From the NCBI RefSeq assembly GCF_001704415.2, contig NC_030826.1:54765362-54829361 (forward strand): DNA of 64,000 bases. The letters are read 5' to 3'. This DNA comes from Capra hircus (lineage: Eukaryota; Chordata; Mammalia; Artiodactyla; Bovidae). A program made the position numbers and the translations under genes. The notes under the pieces were generated by a model. That model made no database searches and was not told where the DNA came from. It saw nothing but the letters and a program-made list of their open reading frames with translations. Shown here one piece after another: positions 55,001 through 64,000 of this stretch (positions are counted from its first letter, which is position 1; each line of letters starts with the position of its first letter).

Positions 55001-58000
55001 GAGCTGGTTATTTATATGGTAGCCAGTTTTGTAGGCTTAAAAATTTTGTTCCCGTGAATCTCTGATCATTCCTCTCTGTATTTCTGATTATTTCCTTAGT
55101 GTAAGAGTAGACTCTCAGTTCAGGAAGTATGAGCATTTTTAAGGATCTTGATAAATGCATCACCAGAAAATTTTTACCAATTTGCATTTCTATCCATAAT
55201 ATGTATGTTCCATTTGATTTTTATGTAAAAGGGTAAGTGATAATTAAAGTATAATTATGAATTGAGGGAAAAAACCTATAGTTCATAAATTCAGTCAGAC
55301 TTTTTTAATAACCCATTCCTTGGTAGCTTTAAGACTGAGATGTTGAAGTTACTGTTTAAATATCATTTTATATTGTTAATTTTATGCTGTTTTGAGTAAG
55401 AGTGGTAAAATTTTGCATGTATTTTTACACTAGCTTAGTCAAAATACTTTTATTGCCCATCTGTATGTTAGGCACTGTGCTAAGACATTGGGAGAAATTT
55501 GAAAATAAAATCATCTTTGTACTCAAGGAGTTTATATTAGTGAGAGATGTAAGAACATGATTATAATATTCTCAAACTATAGCAGAAGTAAGAATTAAAA
55601 ACTGCATGAGTACAGAAGAGAGAGGCTTGGCATAAGAGGTGACGTTCATCGTGTTTCTTGGTGGCATCCCTGTCCACCTCATTTTTCTTCAGATGCACTT
55701 GTAGTTCCTTTCTCCTTGCCTTCCTCGTCATCCCAGTCTCCGTCAGGATGCCCCTTCTTCCCTCTTACATCCATCAGAATCTGACTCATTGTTTCAGAGC
55801 CCGCCAAAAGCCCACTCCAGTGAAGGGGGTTAGCAAGAAGAGGAAGGTTACTCGTGTCACTTTGGATTTGCTGTTTGCCTCGCTTTTGTGGTTGCCGTTT
55901 TGTCTTCATGACTCTCTCCAGCGTGAGTGTGGTTCTTTGAGAGTGGGCACCATGTCCTCTGTCTCTTCATGTGTTCTGTAACTCCAGTCATCGCCTTGCG
56001 TGTTTCCATTCAGTAAACATTTGCAAGAGGATGGTGGTATCTATAGCAGCCATAAGTAGAATATCCCAAACTTTTGACCTTGCCTTATTATAGAACTTAC
56101 TGTTGAAAGTACTATCAGCTTAGCTGAATGGTTTTGGGTTGTGGTTTCTTACAGGGGCTACTGTTCGCGTAGACAAAGACGTCTTCGGAAAACACTCAAC
56201 TTTAAGATGGGGAACAGACACAAATTCACAGGGAAAAAAGTAACTGAAGATCTTCTGACTGATAACAGGTACTGACTGCTCAGTGCTGAGTACATCTTGT
56301 TAATACATTTGTTGAACACTTACAGTGTGACAGATGTCGTGCCACACACTTGAGTTATTTCATGTGGTTTTTGTAGCAGCTCTGTGGAATTGGCATCTTT
56401 TCTACTACTCCTCCATTATGAGGAAACTGGGACTTCCCTGGCGGTCCAGTGGTTAAAACCCTGCACTCCCAATGCAGGGGCTACAGGTTCAATCCCTGAT
56501 CAGGAAATTAGGATCCCACATGCTACATAGCATGGCCCAAAAAAACAAACAGAAAACAGGCTCAGAGAGACTCTGTAACTTGTTCAGAAATAACTGTGGT
56601 GGAATGGTAAATGTTGAAGTCAGTGATTAGACTAATAACCTGATTGGTTATTAGGTAAGGTTTCTGGAATGCAAATTTCAGTGTCTCTTCCGTTCAATCG
56701 CTCAGTCATGTCTGACTCTTTGCAACTCCATGGACTGCAGCATACCACGCCTCCCTGTCCAGAACCAGCTCCTGGAGTTTACCCAACTCATGCCCATTGA
56801 GTCGGTGATGCCATCCCACCATCTCATCCTCTGTCATCCCCTTCTCCTCCTGCCTTCAGTCTTTCCTAGCATCAGGGTCTTTTCAAATGAGTCAGCTCTT
56901 CACATTAGGTGGCCAAAGTATTGGAATTTCAGCTTCAACGTCAGTCCTTCCAATGAACACTCAGGACTGATCTCCTTTAGGATAGACTGGTTGGATCTCC
57001 TTGTAGTCCAAGGGTCTCTCAAGAGTCTTCTCCAACACCACAGTTAAAAAGCATCAGTTCTTCGGCGCTCAGCTTTCTTTATAGTCCAACTCTCAGTATA
57101 CGTCCATGACTACTGGAAAAACCATAGCTTTGACTAGATGGACCTTTGTTGGCAAACCTTTGTTGGCTGCTTTTTAATATGCTGTCTAGGTTGGTCATAA
57201 CTTTTCTTCCAAGGAGAAAGCGTCTCTTAATTTCATGGCTGCAGTCACCATCTGCAGTGATTTTGGAGCCCAAAAATATAAAGTCTGGCACTGTTTCCCC
57301 ATCTCTTTGCCATGAAGTGATGGGACCAGATGCCATGATCTTAGTTTTCTGGATGTTGAGCTTTAAGCCAACTTTTTCACCCTCACTTTCATCAAGAGGC
57401 TCTTTAGCTCCTCTTCACTTTCTGCCATAAGGGTGGTGTCATCTGCATATCTGAGTTTATTGATAATTCTCCTGGCAATCTTGATTCCAGCTTGTGCTTC
57501 CTCCAGCCCAGCATTTCTCATGATGTACTCTGCATATAAGTTAAATAAGCAGGGTGACAATATACAGCCTTGATGTACTCCTTTCCCGATTTGGAACCAG
57601 TCTATTGTTCCCTGTCCAGTTCTAACTTTTGCTTCCTGACCTGCATACAGTTTTCAACAGGCAGGTCAGGTGGTCTGGTATTCCCATCTCTCTCAGAATT
57701 TTCCACAGTTTATTGTGATCCACACAGTCAAAGGCTTTGGTAAAGTCAATCAGCAGAAATAGATGTTTTTCTGGAACTCTCTTGCTTTTTCAATGATCAG
57801 TGGATGTTGGCAATTTGATCTCTGGTTCCTCTGGCTTTTCTAAAACCAGCTTGAACATCTGGAAGTTCATGGTTCACGTATTGCTGAAGCCTGGCTTGGA
57901 GAATTTTGAGCGTTACTTTTCTAGCGTGTGAGATGAGTGCAGTTGTGCGGTAGTTTGAGCCTTCTTTGGCATTGCCTTTCTTTGGGATTGGAATGAAAAC

Positions 58001-61000
58001 TGACCTTTTCCAGTCCTGTGGCCTTAAATCAGTATATCTCAAGTGAAATCTGGCCATATGTAAAGTACTACCTAAGAGTTCTGTATTTCATTGCTGAGTA
58101 TGTACATGGTGGTTAACATGGCAGGATTACTCTGTCAAGCAGTGTGTGTTAATAGTCTGGGGGTCAGTATCTCAGACTGACTGACTTGGCTGCACCAGGT
58201 ACTAGTTGTGGCATGCAGGATCTGGGTCCCTGATAAGGGATGGAACCTGGGCCCCCTGCCTTGGGAGTGTGAAGTCTTAACCATTGTACCACCAGGGATG
58301 TCCCTCTATATCTGTATTTAAACCAAGAGCTCAAAAACAAGAGATGCCAACTTCACCTTTTAAAAGCAAGATCATTTACATATGTGTGACCTGGCCATAA
58401 AGAGGAATGAAATCTTGCTATTTGCCACAACGTAGATGAACTTGGAGAGCATCATGTTAAATGAAATTAGAGGAAGACAAATACCATGCATTTTCAAGTC
58501 TATGTGCAATCTAAAAAACAACTGAACAAATAAGACAGACTCATAGAGAACAAGTTGGTGGTTGCCAGAGGGAAGGGAAATAGGAAGGATTCAGTAAAAG
58601 AGGGGAAGGGGATTAAGAGGTAAAAACTTCCAGTCATGAAATAATTCCCAGTCATGATTCAGGGGGATGTAATGCACAACACAGGGAATATAGTCAGTAA
58701 TACCTCATACCCTGCACCTGAAACTAATGCAGAATTTTAAGTCAGTTATACTTCAGTAAGGGCTTTCCAGGGGGCGCAGTGGTAAAGAATCTGCCTGCAA
58801 CACAGGAAACGTAGGTTCGATCCCTGTGTCAGGAAGATCCCCTGGGAAAGGGAATGGCTACCCACTCCAGTATTCTGGCCTGGAAAATCTCATGGACAGA
58901 GGAACCTGGAGGGCTACAGTCTATGGGGTCACAGAGTCAAACATGACTGAGCGACTAACACCACCAACTCTGGGTTTGCCAAGTTTGAGGTGGTAGCAGG
59001 TTTTTCCAATGAGATATGTCTAGTAGGTAATTAGAAACCTACCGGAGATGCTGATTTGGGAACCATGGTTGATGCTGTGAGAAGAGCAGCTCTGAGGAGA
59101 AAAGCAAAGGAGGGCATAGGGAAAAGTTGAGAAGCCGAGGATTACTTCTCAGAGGATACCTGAGTCTGGCGCTCCTTGCCTTTGCTGTTCAGTCGGCCTG
59201 TTCCGTCTCTGATTTAGGTATTTGCTTCTGGTTCTGATGGATGCTGAGAGAGCCTGGAGCTATGCCATGCAGCTCAAACAGGAAGCCAACACCGAACCCC
59301 GAAAACGGTTCCACTTGTTGTCTCGCCTACGCAAAGCTGTGAAGCATGCCGAGGAGTTGGAACGCTTGTGTGAGAGCAATCGTGTGGATGCCAAGACCAA
59401 GTTGGAGGCTCAGGTTAGTGTCATAACATCAGCTTTGCTTTATTGTGGAGATTAGAGATGTGACTTTAAAAATAATAATAATACAGTTAAACAGAACAGA
59501 GTCTCTTCCATTGTATGTTCGTAATCAGGGGAGGAAAAAACCTAATCTTGCTTTTAAAAGGTGAAGTTGGCTCTTGTTTTTGAGTTCCTGGATTTTAAGA
59601 ATTGGCCCGAACTTTTAAGAAAGCCCATGCTTCTTTTGATATGTATGTGAAAAACTTATATCTGGGAAGTTCACAAAGTAAAAATTTTGTTCTTAATGGT
59701 ATAGCCCAGAAGCGGGTTGTTAAGTAAAGCAAAGAGAGTACATTTTCTTTATTTTGAAGTTCTCTCCTGGGAAGTAGATGAATCATAAATTACCCATGGG
59801 TCACATTTTATTAGTGAGATACATTTTTTGATTTTTTTAGAATCAACCTGAATATCTATTCTTGATATCAGAGTTTGAAGCGAGTAGAGGTTGGGCTGTA
59901 CCCTGGTTCCTGGGTATTGAAGCAGTGTCTCTTTTCCCGTCACCTCACAGGCTTACACGGCTTACCTCTCAGGAATGCTGCGGTTCGAACATCAAGAGTG
60001 GAAAGCTGCCATTGAGGCTTTTAATAAATGCAAGTAAGTCCTCTGGCCCAAAGGCTGTGGCCAGTTTTGATAACAGTCACATGGAAGCTGCAGATCAGCC
60101 AGTGATTGCTTCTGTGAAAGTTGTTACGGTTTCTTTCTTTTTGCCTTCTCTTGAGAAATGTGGATTGTTCTCTTTTAGCCTCAGAACTTGCCAGTTCTGG
60201 TAGTTGATCTGTGTTCCTTGTGAGTTTATTTTCTTAAAGCGAGGCTGCTATGAACCGTGATGTTCCTTGCCTGGCAGGACTATCTACGAGAAGCTGGCCA
60301 GCGCCTTCACAGAAGAGCAGGCTGTGCTGTACAACCAGCGGGTGGAGGAGATCTCGCCCAACATTCGCTACTGTGCCTACAACATTGGTGAGCGGGGCTG
60401 TGCGGGGCAGCGACAGGCGGCCTGCGGGACCTGGATGATGGCTTTAACTTTCCTCCTTTTCCCCCGCGTCCATCTTTGGTGTGGGTTTGCGTTGATGCAA
60501 AGAGTACAGTTGTCGGTGTCAGCTCTGCTCGACATCCAGAAGGCAGTTCCCTAGCTTCAGTTTTGGCCCTGCCGTATCTGTGCCCACCCAGAGCCTTGTG
60601 AAAGGACTTAGGATTCATTGAAATGCGCTGGTGGATGGGGAAGAGCTTGGAGTTGAATCTGAGAGTTCTTGAGGAAACAACCAAGGCACTTGAGGGTTTT
60701 CCTCTCAATCTCTCTCTCTTTTCTCAGGGGACCAGTCAGCTATCAATGAACTCATGCAGATGAGATTGAGGTCTGGGGGCACTGAGGGTCTCCTGGCTGA
60801 AAAATTGGAGGTAATCTAGTATGCACATGCTGTGAAAAGTCTTCGGTTTGAAAAAATGTCCAATAAAAGAAGTAACACACAATCCCCTCATCCAGGGATA
60901 ATTGCTGTTAATATATGCATATTTATATTTTTAATGAAAAGTTTTTGTCACTTAATTTTTTTTTTTTTTTTGCTGTGCCTTGTAGCTTGTGGGATTTTAG

Positions 61001-61265
61001 TTCCCTGGCCCAAGGATATGTAATATGTTAGTTGCAGGAAGAGACAAACGATAGTTTCCAGTGAGCTTCACCTAATCACTCACATCCACGGTTGAAGCTT
61101 TAACATTTTGTAACTATTTTCTAGGCATTGATCACTCAGACGCGAGCCAAGCAGGCAGCCACCATGAGTGAAGTGGAATGGAGGGGCAGGACGGTTCCTG
61201 TGAAGATCGACAAAGTGAGGATCTTTTTACTGGGTTTGGCCGACAACGAGGCCGCCATCGTCCAG
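52059..61265 (+). CDS. SRP68: signal recognition particle subunit SRP68, first 8 coding exons
   Basis: Coding exons: 52059-52233, 54107-54173, 56155-56268, 59218-59413, 59951-60033, 60278-60387, 60728-60810, 61125-61265, giving 323 of about 627 residues; the rest lies past the window edge. SRP68 pairs with SRP72 on 7SL RNA and helps the cytosolic SRP deliver ribosomes to the ER. The N-terminus is a glycine-rich GGC-repeat tract (about 10-34). The RNA-binding region follows, with a basic stretch (RRQRRLRKTLNFKMGNRHKF) and TPR-like helices. The ATG at 52059 (A at -3, G at +4; MAAEKQ as in human) is preferred to an in-frame ATG at 52050 (C at -3), which would add MGK. Intron 1 has U12-type signals; the others are ordinary GT-AG. 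I did not find the ninth exon (expected to start AESEETKER) before 64000. Confidence 0.97.
53421..53484 (+). repeat. 32-bp tandem duplication in SRP68 intron 1
   Basis: Two adjacent 32-bp copies (53421-53452 and 53453-53484), each starting TGAGTAAAAACACTA and ending GTGTAAATCA, differ at one position (C in the first copy, G in the second). Confidence 0.85.
53649..53922 (+). mobile_element. dimeric Bov-A2 SINE in SRP68 intron 1
   Basis: Two Bov-A units in tandem: AGAAGGCAGTGGCACCCCAC...AGTTGGACTTGACTGAG, a linker CACTTTCACTTTTCACTTTC, then GAGAAGGAAATAGCAACCCA...GAGTCGGACTCGAC. This is the Bov-A2 arrangement. Confidence 0.9.
54445..55215 (-). mobile_element. L1-derived AT-rich sequence in SRP68 intron 2
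   Basis: A poly-T run, then text with CACCTATTACTCAGTGGTAT, TTAAGTAATTCTCCATG and AGACATACCATAGTTTATTT suggests antisense L1 fragments. Individual edges are unclear. Confidence 0.5.
55445..55560. mobile_element. L2 fragment in SRP68 intron 2
   Basis: CATCTGTATGTTAGGCACTG...TACTCAAGGAGTTTATATTA follows the L2 pattern. Confidence 0.55.
56427..56548 (+). mobile_element. CHR-type SINE in SRP68 intron 3
   Basis: GGGACTTCCCTGGCGGTCCA, GGTTCAATCCCTGATCAGG, then a poly-A tail. A MIR-like fragment lies just upstream (about 56320-56425). Confidence 0.9.
56690..58035 (-). mobile_element. BovB (RTE) LINE, 5'-truncated, with reverse transcriptase remnants
   Basis: A 1.35-kb reverse copy in SRP68 intron 3, 3' end at the left (TCGCTCAGTCATGTCTGACT). 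Two minus-strand frames keep reverse transcriptase signatures: 57797-58057 has RSVFIPIPKKGNAKEGSNYR and GFRKARGTRDQIANIH, and 57363-57560 has the catalytic LRYADDTTL box. The frames are shifted and broken relative to each other and the 5' half is missing, so it is not active. BovB is the RTE family thought to have entered ruminants by horizontal transfer. Confidence 0.92.
58176..58305 (-). mobile_element. CHR-type SINE in SRP68 intron 3
   Basis: GGCATGCAGGATCTGGGTCC...TTAACCATTGTACCACCAGGG, reverse orientation. Confidence 0.75.
58385..58758 (+). mobile_element. L1 3' end in SRP68 intron 3
   Basis: AAAGAGGAATGAAATCTTGC, CAGACTCATAGAGAACAAG and TGGTTGCCAGAGGGAAGG match the forward L1 3' region. 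Confidence 0.75.
58760..58968 (+). mobile_element. Bov-tA SINE in SRP68 intron 3
   Basis: GGTTCGATCCCTGTGTCAGG, CTACCCACTCCAGTATTCTG and ACATGACTGAGCGACTAACA mark a forward, near full-length Bov-tA about 250 bp before exon 4. Confidence 0.9.
60957..61021 (-). mobile_element. partial CHR-type SINE in SRP68 intron 7
   Basis: A poly-T run followed by GCTTGTGGGATTTTAGTTCC and CTGGCCCAAGGAT; only the tail half of the element is present. Confidence 0.65.
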
Positions 61266-63400
61266 GTACGGAGCTGGGCCTGTTCTGTTCTCTCAGGTGT
61301 GTCTGCCCGTTGTCCTTGTGTGTTTAAGACACGATATTTTGTTGCTGATTAGGATTTGGGTAACCATCTCAAGATGCATGCTCTTGAATTCTTTTGAAAG
61401 CTGAGTTTATCGGGGAGTTTTCCTGTTGACAGTGACAGCCTTCAGTGAAAATGGGAGCAGCAGAGGGCTGCTTCAAGTCAGGGGTGACATTTGGCCCAGC
61501 AGGTGGTGCAGCAGCACGGCTGTTACGTCTCGTGTCTCGCTGACTTCATCCTCACCTTCCAGCCCTGAAGGGTCACCTCTTGTCCCCGGGTCCTTAAAAG
61601 ACAGCCTGGCTGAACCTGATCAGCTTGTTGTACGTGTGGTGGTTATGTGGTATTCATGCAGAGCCGTACTGCCCGATGCTCCTGCTGACATAATTATTAC
61701 CTAATTGTGGGTGTGAACAACCAAATGCGTTCCAGAAGAGAAGAGATTCTGGTGATCCTGGTTTGTATGGAGTAGACAGTGATGGAGGCGTTTTTTAGAG
61801 CTCCTTCTCTGTATTAGGTGAAGAACATCTGAAAAAAAGACCACGCTACTCCCTATGTCTCCAGCCTCAGCAGGGACCAGTGGCATTTCATGAGACTTCA
61901 CAGCTGGCTGCTGTCCCCAGAGGGATATGTGTGTGAGGCGCTTTGCTAGTTGTGCTGATGGGTTGTTAAGCATCCAGGCCTTTCGGTGACTTGTTCCAAA
62001 GCGGCTCCTTTGGTTGGGGGCAGCTTTCAACAACTGAAGGATTTCTTTGCGCCTTTTGTCTGTATTGCATATGGCCCCTCACCTCCCCCTTTGTTTGCTT
62101 ACAGGACCGAAGGTTAGAACAGTACCCAAAAGTTGAGTTTTCATTCATCTCAAAGTCTAAACTTTTTCTGAAAGTATTTCATTGGCACTTAACAGTATAG
62201 AGGTCTCTCTTCTTGACTAGGGCTGATAGCAACCATTTAGATTATGCAGCTGGTTTTCTCGTCAAAGTGATACATACTGGAAGAAGAGAGCTGCCACAGC
62301 TGTGTGCCAGGCATCAGTGACAATCAGGTAGGAATTCTGGATAGAATAGGGAGATTTAGTAAGTAACTTTAAAAGCTATTCATGCTTACCATTTATACAA
62401 TAGAAGTGTTTATAAGAGATCAGCCTACAGGCTGACTTCCCATATACCTTCACTGATACTGCATTGTACGAAAAGGAAAATATGTTTCAAGCCCTTCGTG
62501 TTTGCAAGATATAACTTTTTTGTTAGACTGAGACCCAATTTCACGTTGTTTTTTTTTTTACTAGCACGTTGTAAGGATTTTTCATGTTCTGACAAATTAT
62601 TTCACCAAATTTTTTATTACGTGGTAGTCACCTGGACAGATACCACAGAGACAAGCAGGGAGTGTAATGATCCTCCTTTATATCCTGGATATACTGCTTA
62701 ATGCTCTCGTGTGTTTCTCTCTTCACCCTGTGAGGTGGGTGATACTCATTTTACAGATGGGAAAGCTGTCACCTGTCCTTAACCATATGTCTGATAGAAG
62801 GGAGTGCCTGCGTTTAAAACCATACCCTTTTGATTCCAAAGCTCGTGTTCCTTGAAATTTTCCACATAGCCTTAGATTCATCAGAAAGGTTAGTAACAGG
62901 ATCGTTTTATGTGGTTTTGGTGAAAAGCTAAATGTAAGTTCACTTAACAGAAAAGCAGGGTCCTGGGCCTCTGACTGAAAAAGTTGAATTTTAATGGAGA
63001 TCTTAATGGAAAAAAGTAGTCCTTCACAGGAGAATCCTCTCCACTTCAGAAGGTTACTGAGGTAGGGGTTTCCCACGTGGGAGGAGAAGATACAGGCATG
63101 TTTTATCTGAATTTATCTTTCTTTTGCCTTTTTTTACAAATAGAGAATAAGATCTAAATGGGGGAGGTATTTTTGCCTTATTCATAAAGTAATTCAGATT
63201 GGGCTAAATTAGACCAGGTGAAAAACATTTCACAATTGCACATGAAGCCGTTGCCTTTAAAATTGAAGATCACTTCAATCGCGGGTGACTAGTTGAGCTT
63301 TGTGCGCATATAAAAGGATTACTCTCAAACTCGGGTTTTAGTGTAGGTGAAGGGCTGACTTCTCGATCTCCAGGTTATAGTCCCCCTTACAAAGCAGTTC
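61266..63400 (+). other. SRP68: SRP68 intron 8, first part
   Basis: Starts with the donor GTACGG after exon 8 and runs off the window. Mostly unique AT-rich sequence with a MIR-like fragment at about 62715-62775 (CCTGTGAGGTGGGTGATACT). No further SRP68 exon is recognisable up to 64000. Confidence 0.6.
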
Positions 63401-63401
63401 A

Positions 63402-63607
63402 AAGAAATTCCCTAGTGGTACAGTGCTTGGGAGTCTGCCTTGCAGTGCAGGGAATACCAGCTCAGTCCTTGGGGAACTGGGATCCCGGACACTGCAGAGC
63501 AGCTAAGCTCACACACCACTAGAGATTGGGGTGCCGCAGTGAAAGATCCCGCATGCCCAAACTAAAACCTGATGCAGCCAAATAAGTAAATACTAAAAAA
63601 AAAAAAG
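63402..63607 (+). mobile_element. CHR-1-type SINE in SRP68 intron 8
   Basis: AAGAAATTCCCTAGTGGTAC...CACACACCACTAGAGATTGG...GCAGCCAAATAAGTAAATAC and a poly-A tail. Confidence 0.8.
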
Positions 63608-63749
63608 TTCAAGATTGGCCGACATTTTGGTAATATTGGCAAGAAAAGGCAGTGACATGATTCCAGCCTTGACTAGATAAAGATTCTCACAGTCGGTCAT
63701 CTCATCAAAGCTGCTGTTAGTTGTGTGTTCCCACCTCGCCTTCAGTGTG

Positions 63750-64000
63750 CGTGTTTATGGTGTTAAATATATTCTTTTTAAAAGCCCTTCTTTATACAGA
63801 TAATGGCAGGTGGATTTTTTTAGGGTTGGTGTCAGGGTTATACATCCCTTGTAAAACAAGTTTGGGGATGTTCCCTCCTCTGCTTTCTGAAAGAGTATGT
63901 AACTTTTTGCTTTCTCCTTAAATGGTCGTTATAATTCACTAGTGATACTATTGGGCCTGGAGTTTTCTTTGTGGGAAGATTTTTATAATCTTTTTTTTTG
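63750..64000 (-). mobile_element. L1 ORF2-region fragment, cut by the window end
   Basis: TTTTTTTAGGGTTGGTGTCA and ACTATTGGGCCTGGAGTTTTC with TTTGTGGGAAGATTTTTATA match the antisense of a well-known L1 ORF2 segment. Confidence 0.65.

Noticed and set aside
1..64000. CRISPR arrays, phage, plasmid or bacterial defence systems
   Set aside because: Split genes, SINE/LINE families and CpG islands show vertebrate nuclear DNA. No regularly spaced direct repeats beyond microsatellites were seen.

Overview
The window is nuclear DNA from a ruminant, very probably a bovid such as cattle, buffalo, sheep or goat. The evidence is the repeat set: Bov-tA and Bov-A2 SINEs, BovB/RTE LINE copies including one with a readable reverse transcriptase segment, and many CHR tRNA-Glu SINEs, all beside mammalian split genes with GT-AG introns and CpG-island promoters. 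I cannot fix the species from the sequence alone.

Five protein-coding genes are present, in the order of human 17q25 read in reverse. FOXJ1 (+, 3323-6265, complete, 421 aa) is followed by about 14 kb without a recognised gene. EXOC7 (+, 21436-38294, complete, 20 constitutive or cassette coding exons plus one optional 39-nt exon) comes next. ZACN (-, 39313-42841, complete, 409 aa, 9 exons) faces EXOC7 tail to tail. GALR2 (-, 44115-46558, complete, 384 aa, 2 exons) lies upstream of ZACN in the same direction. SRP68 (+, from 52059) is divergent from GALR2, and only its first eight coding exons (323 codons) fall inside the window. The first 1.3 kb may be the 3' end of the gene upstream of FOXJ1 (RNF157 in human order), but no coding exon of it is visible.

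The genes are functionally unrelated neighbours: a ciliogenesis transcription factor, an exocyst subunit, a cys-loop ion channel, a galanin GPCR and a signal recognition particle subunit. They look like single-copy genes with separate promoters. Clear regulatory structure includes a compact FOXJ1 core promoter (CCAAT box, forkhead/TATA-like site, GC box, near-consensus RFX X-box), poly(A) signals for FOXJ1, ZACN and GALR2, YY1-type motifs at the EXOC7 and SRP68 starts, and a CpG island near 18 kb with a perfect palindromic CRE that belongs to no recognised gene.

The observations I rate highest are: (1) SRP68 intron 1 carries the donor and branch-site signature of the minor (U12) spliceosome; (2) the FOXJ1 promoter pairs a forkhead site with an X-box, which suggests autoregulation together with RFX factors; (3) ZACN, lost in rodents, is completely open here; (4) EXOC7 has three in-frame phase-1 cassette exons, and a longer human-type form of one is blocked here by a stop; (5) the orphan CpG island; (6) a changed GALR2 C-terminus. 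I found no prokaryotic system, CRISPR array, viral gene or wholly new gene family.
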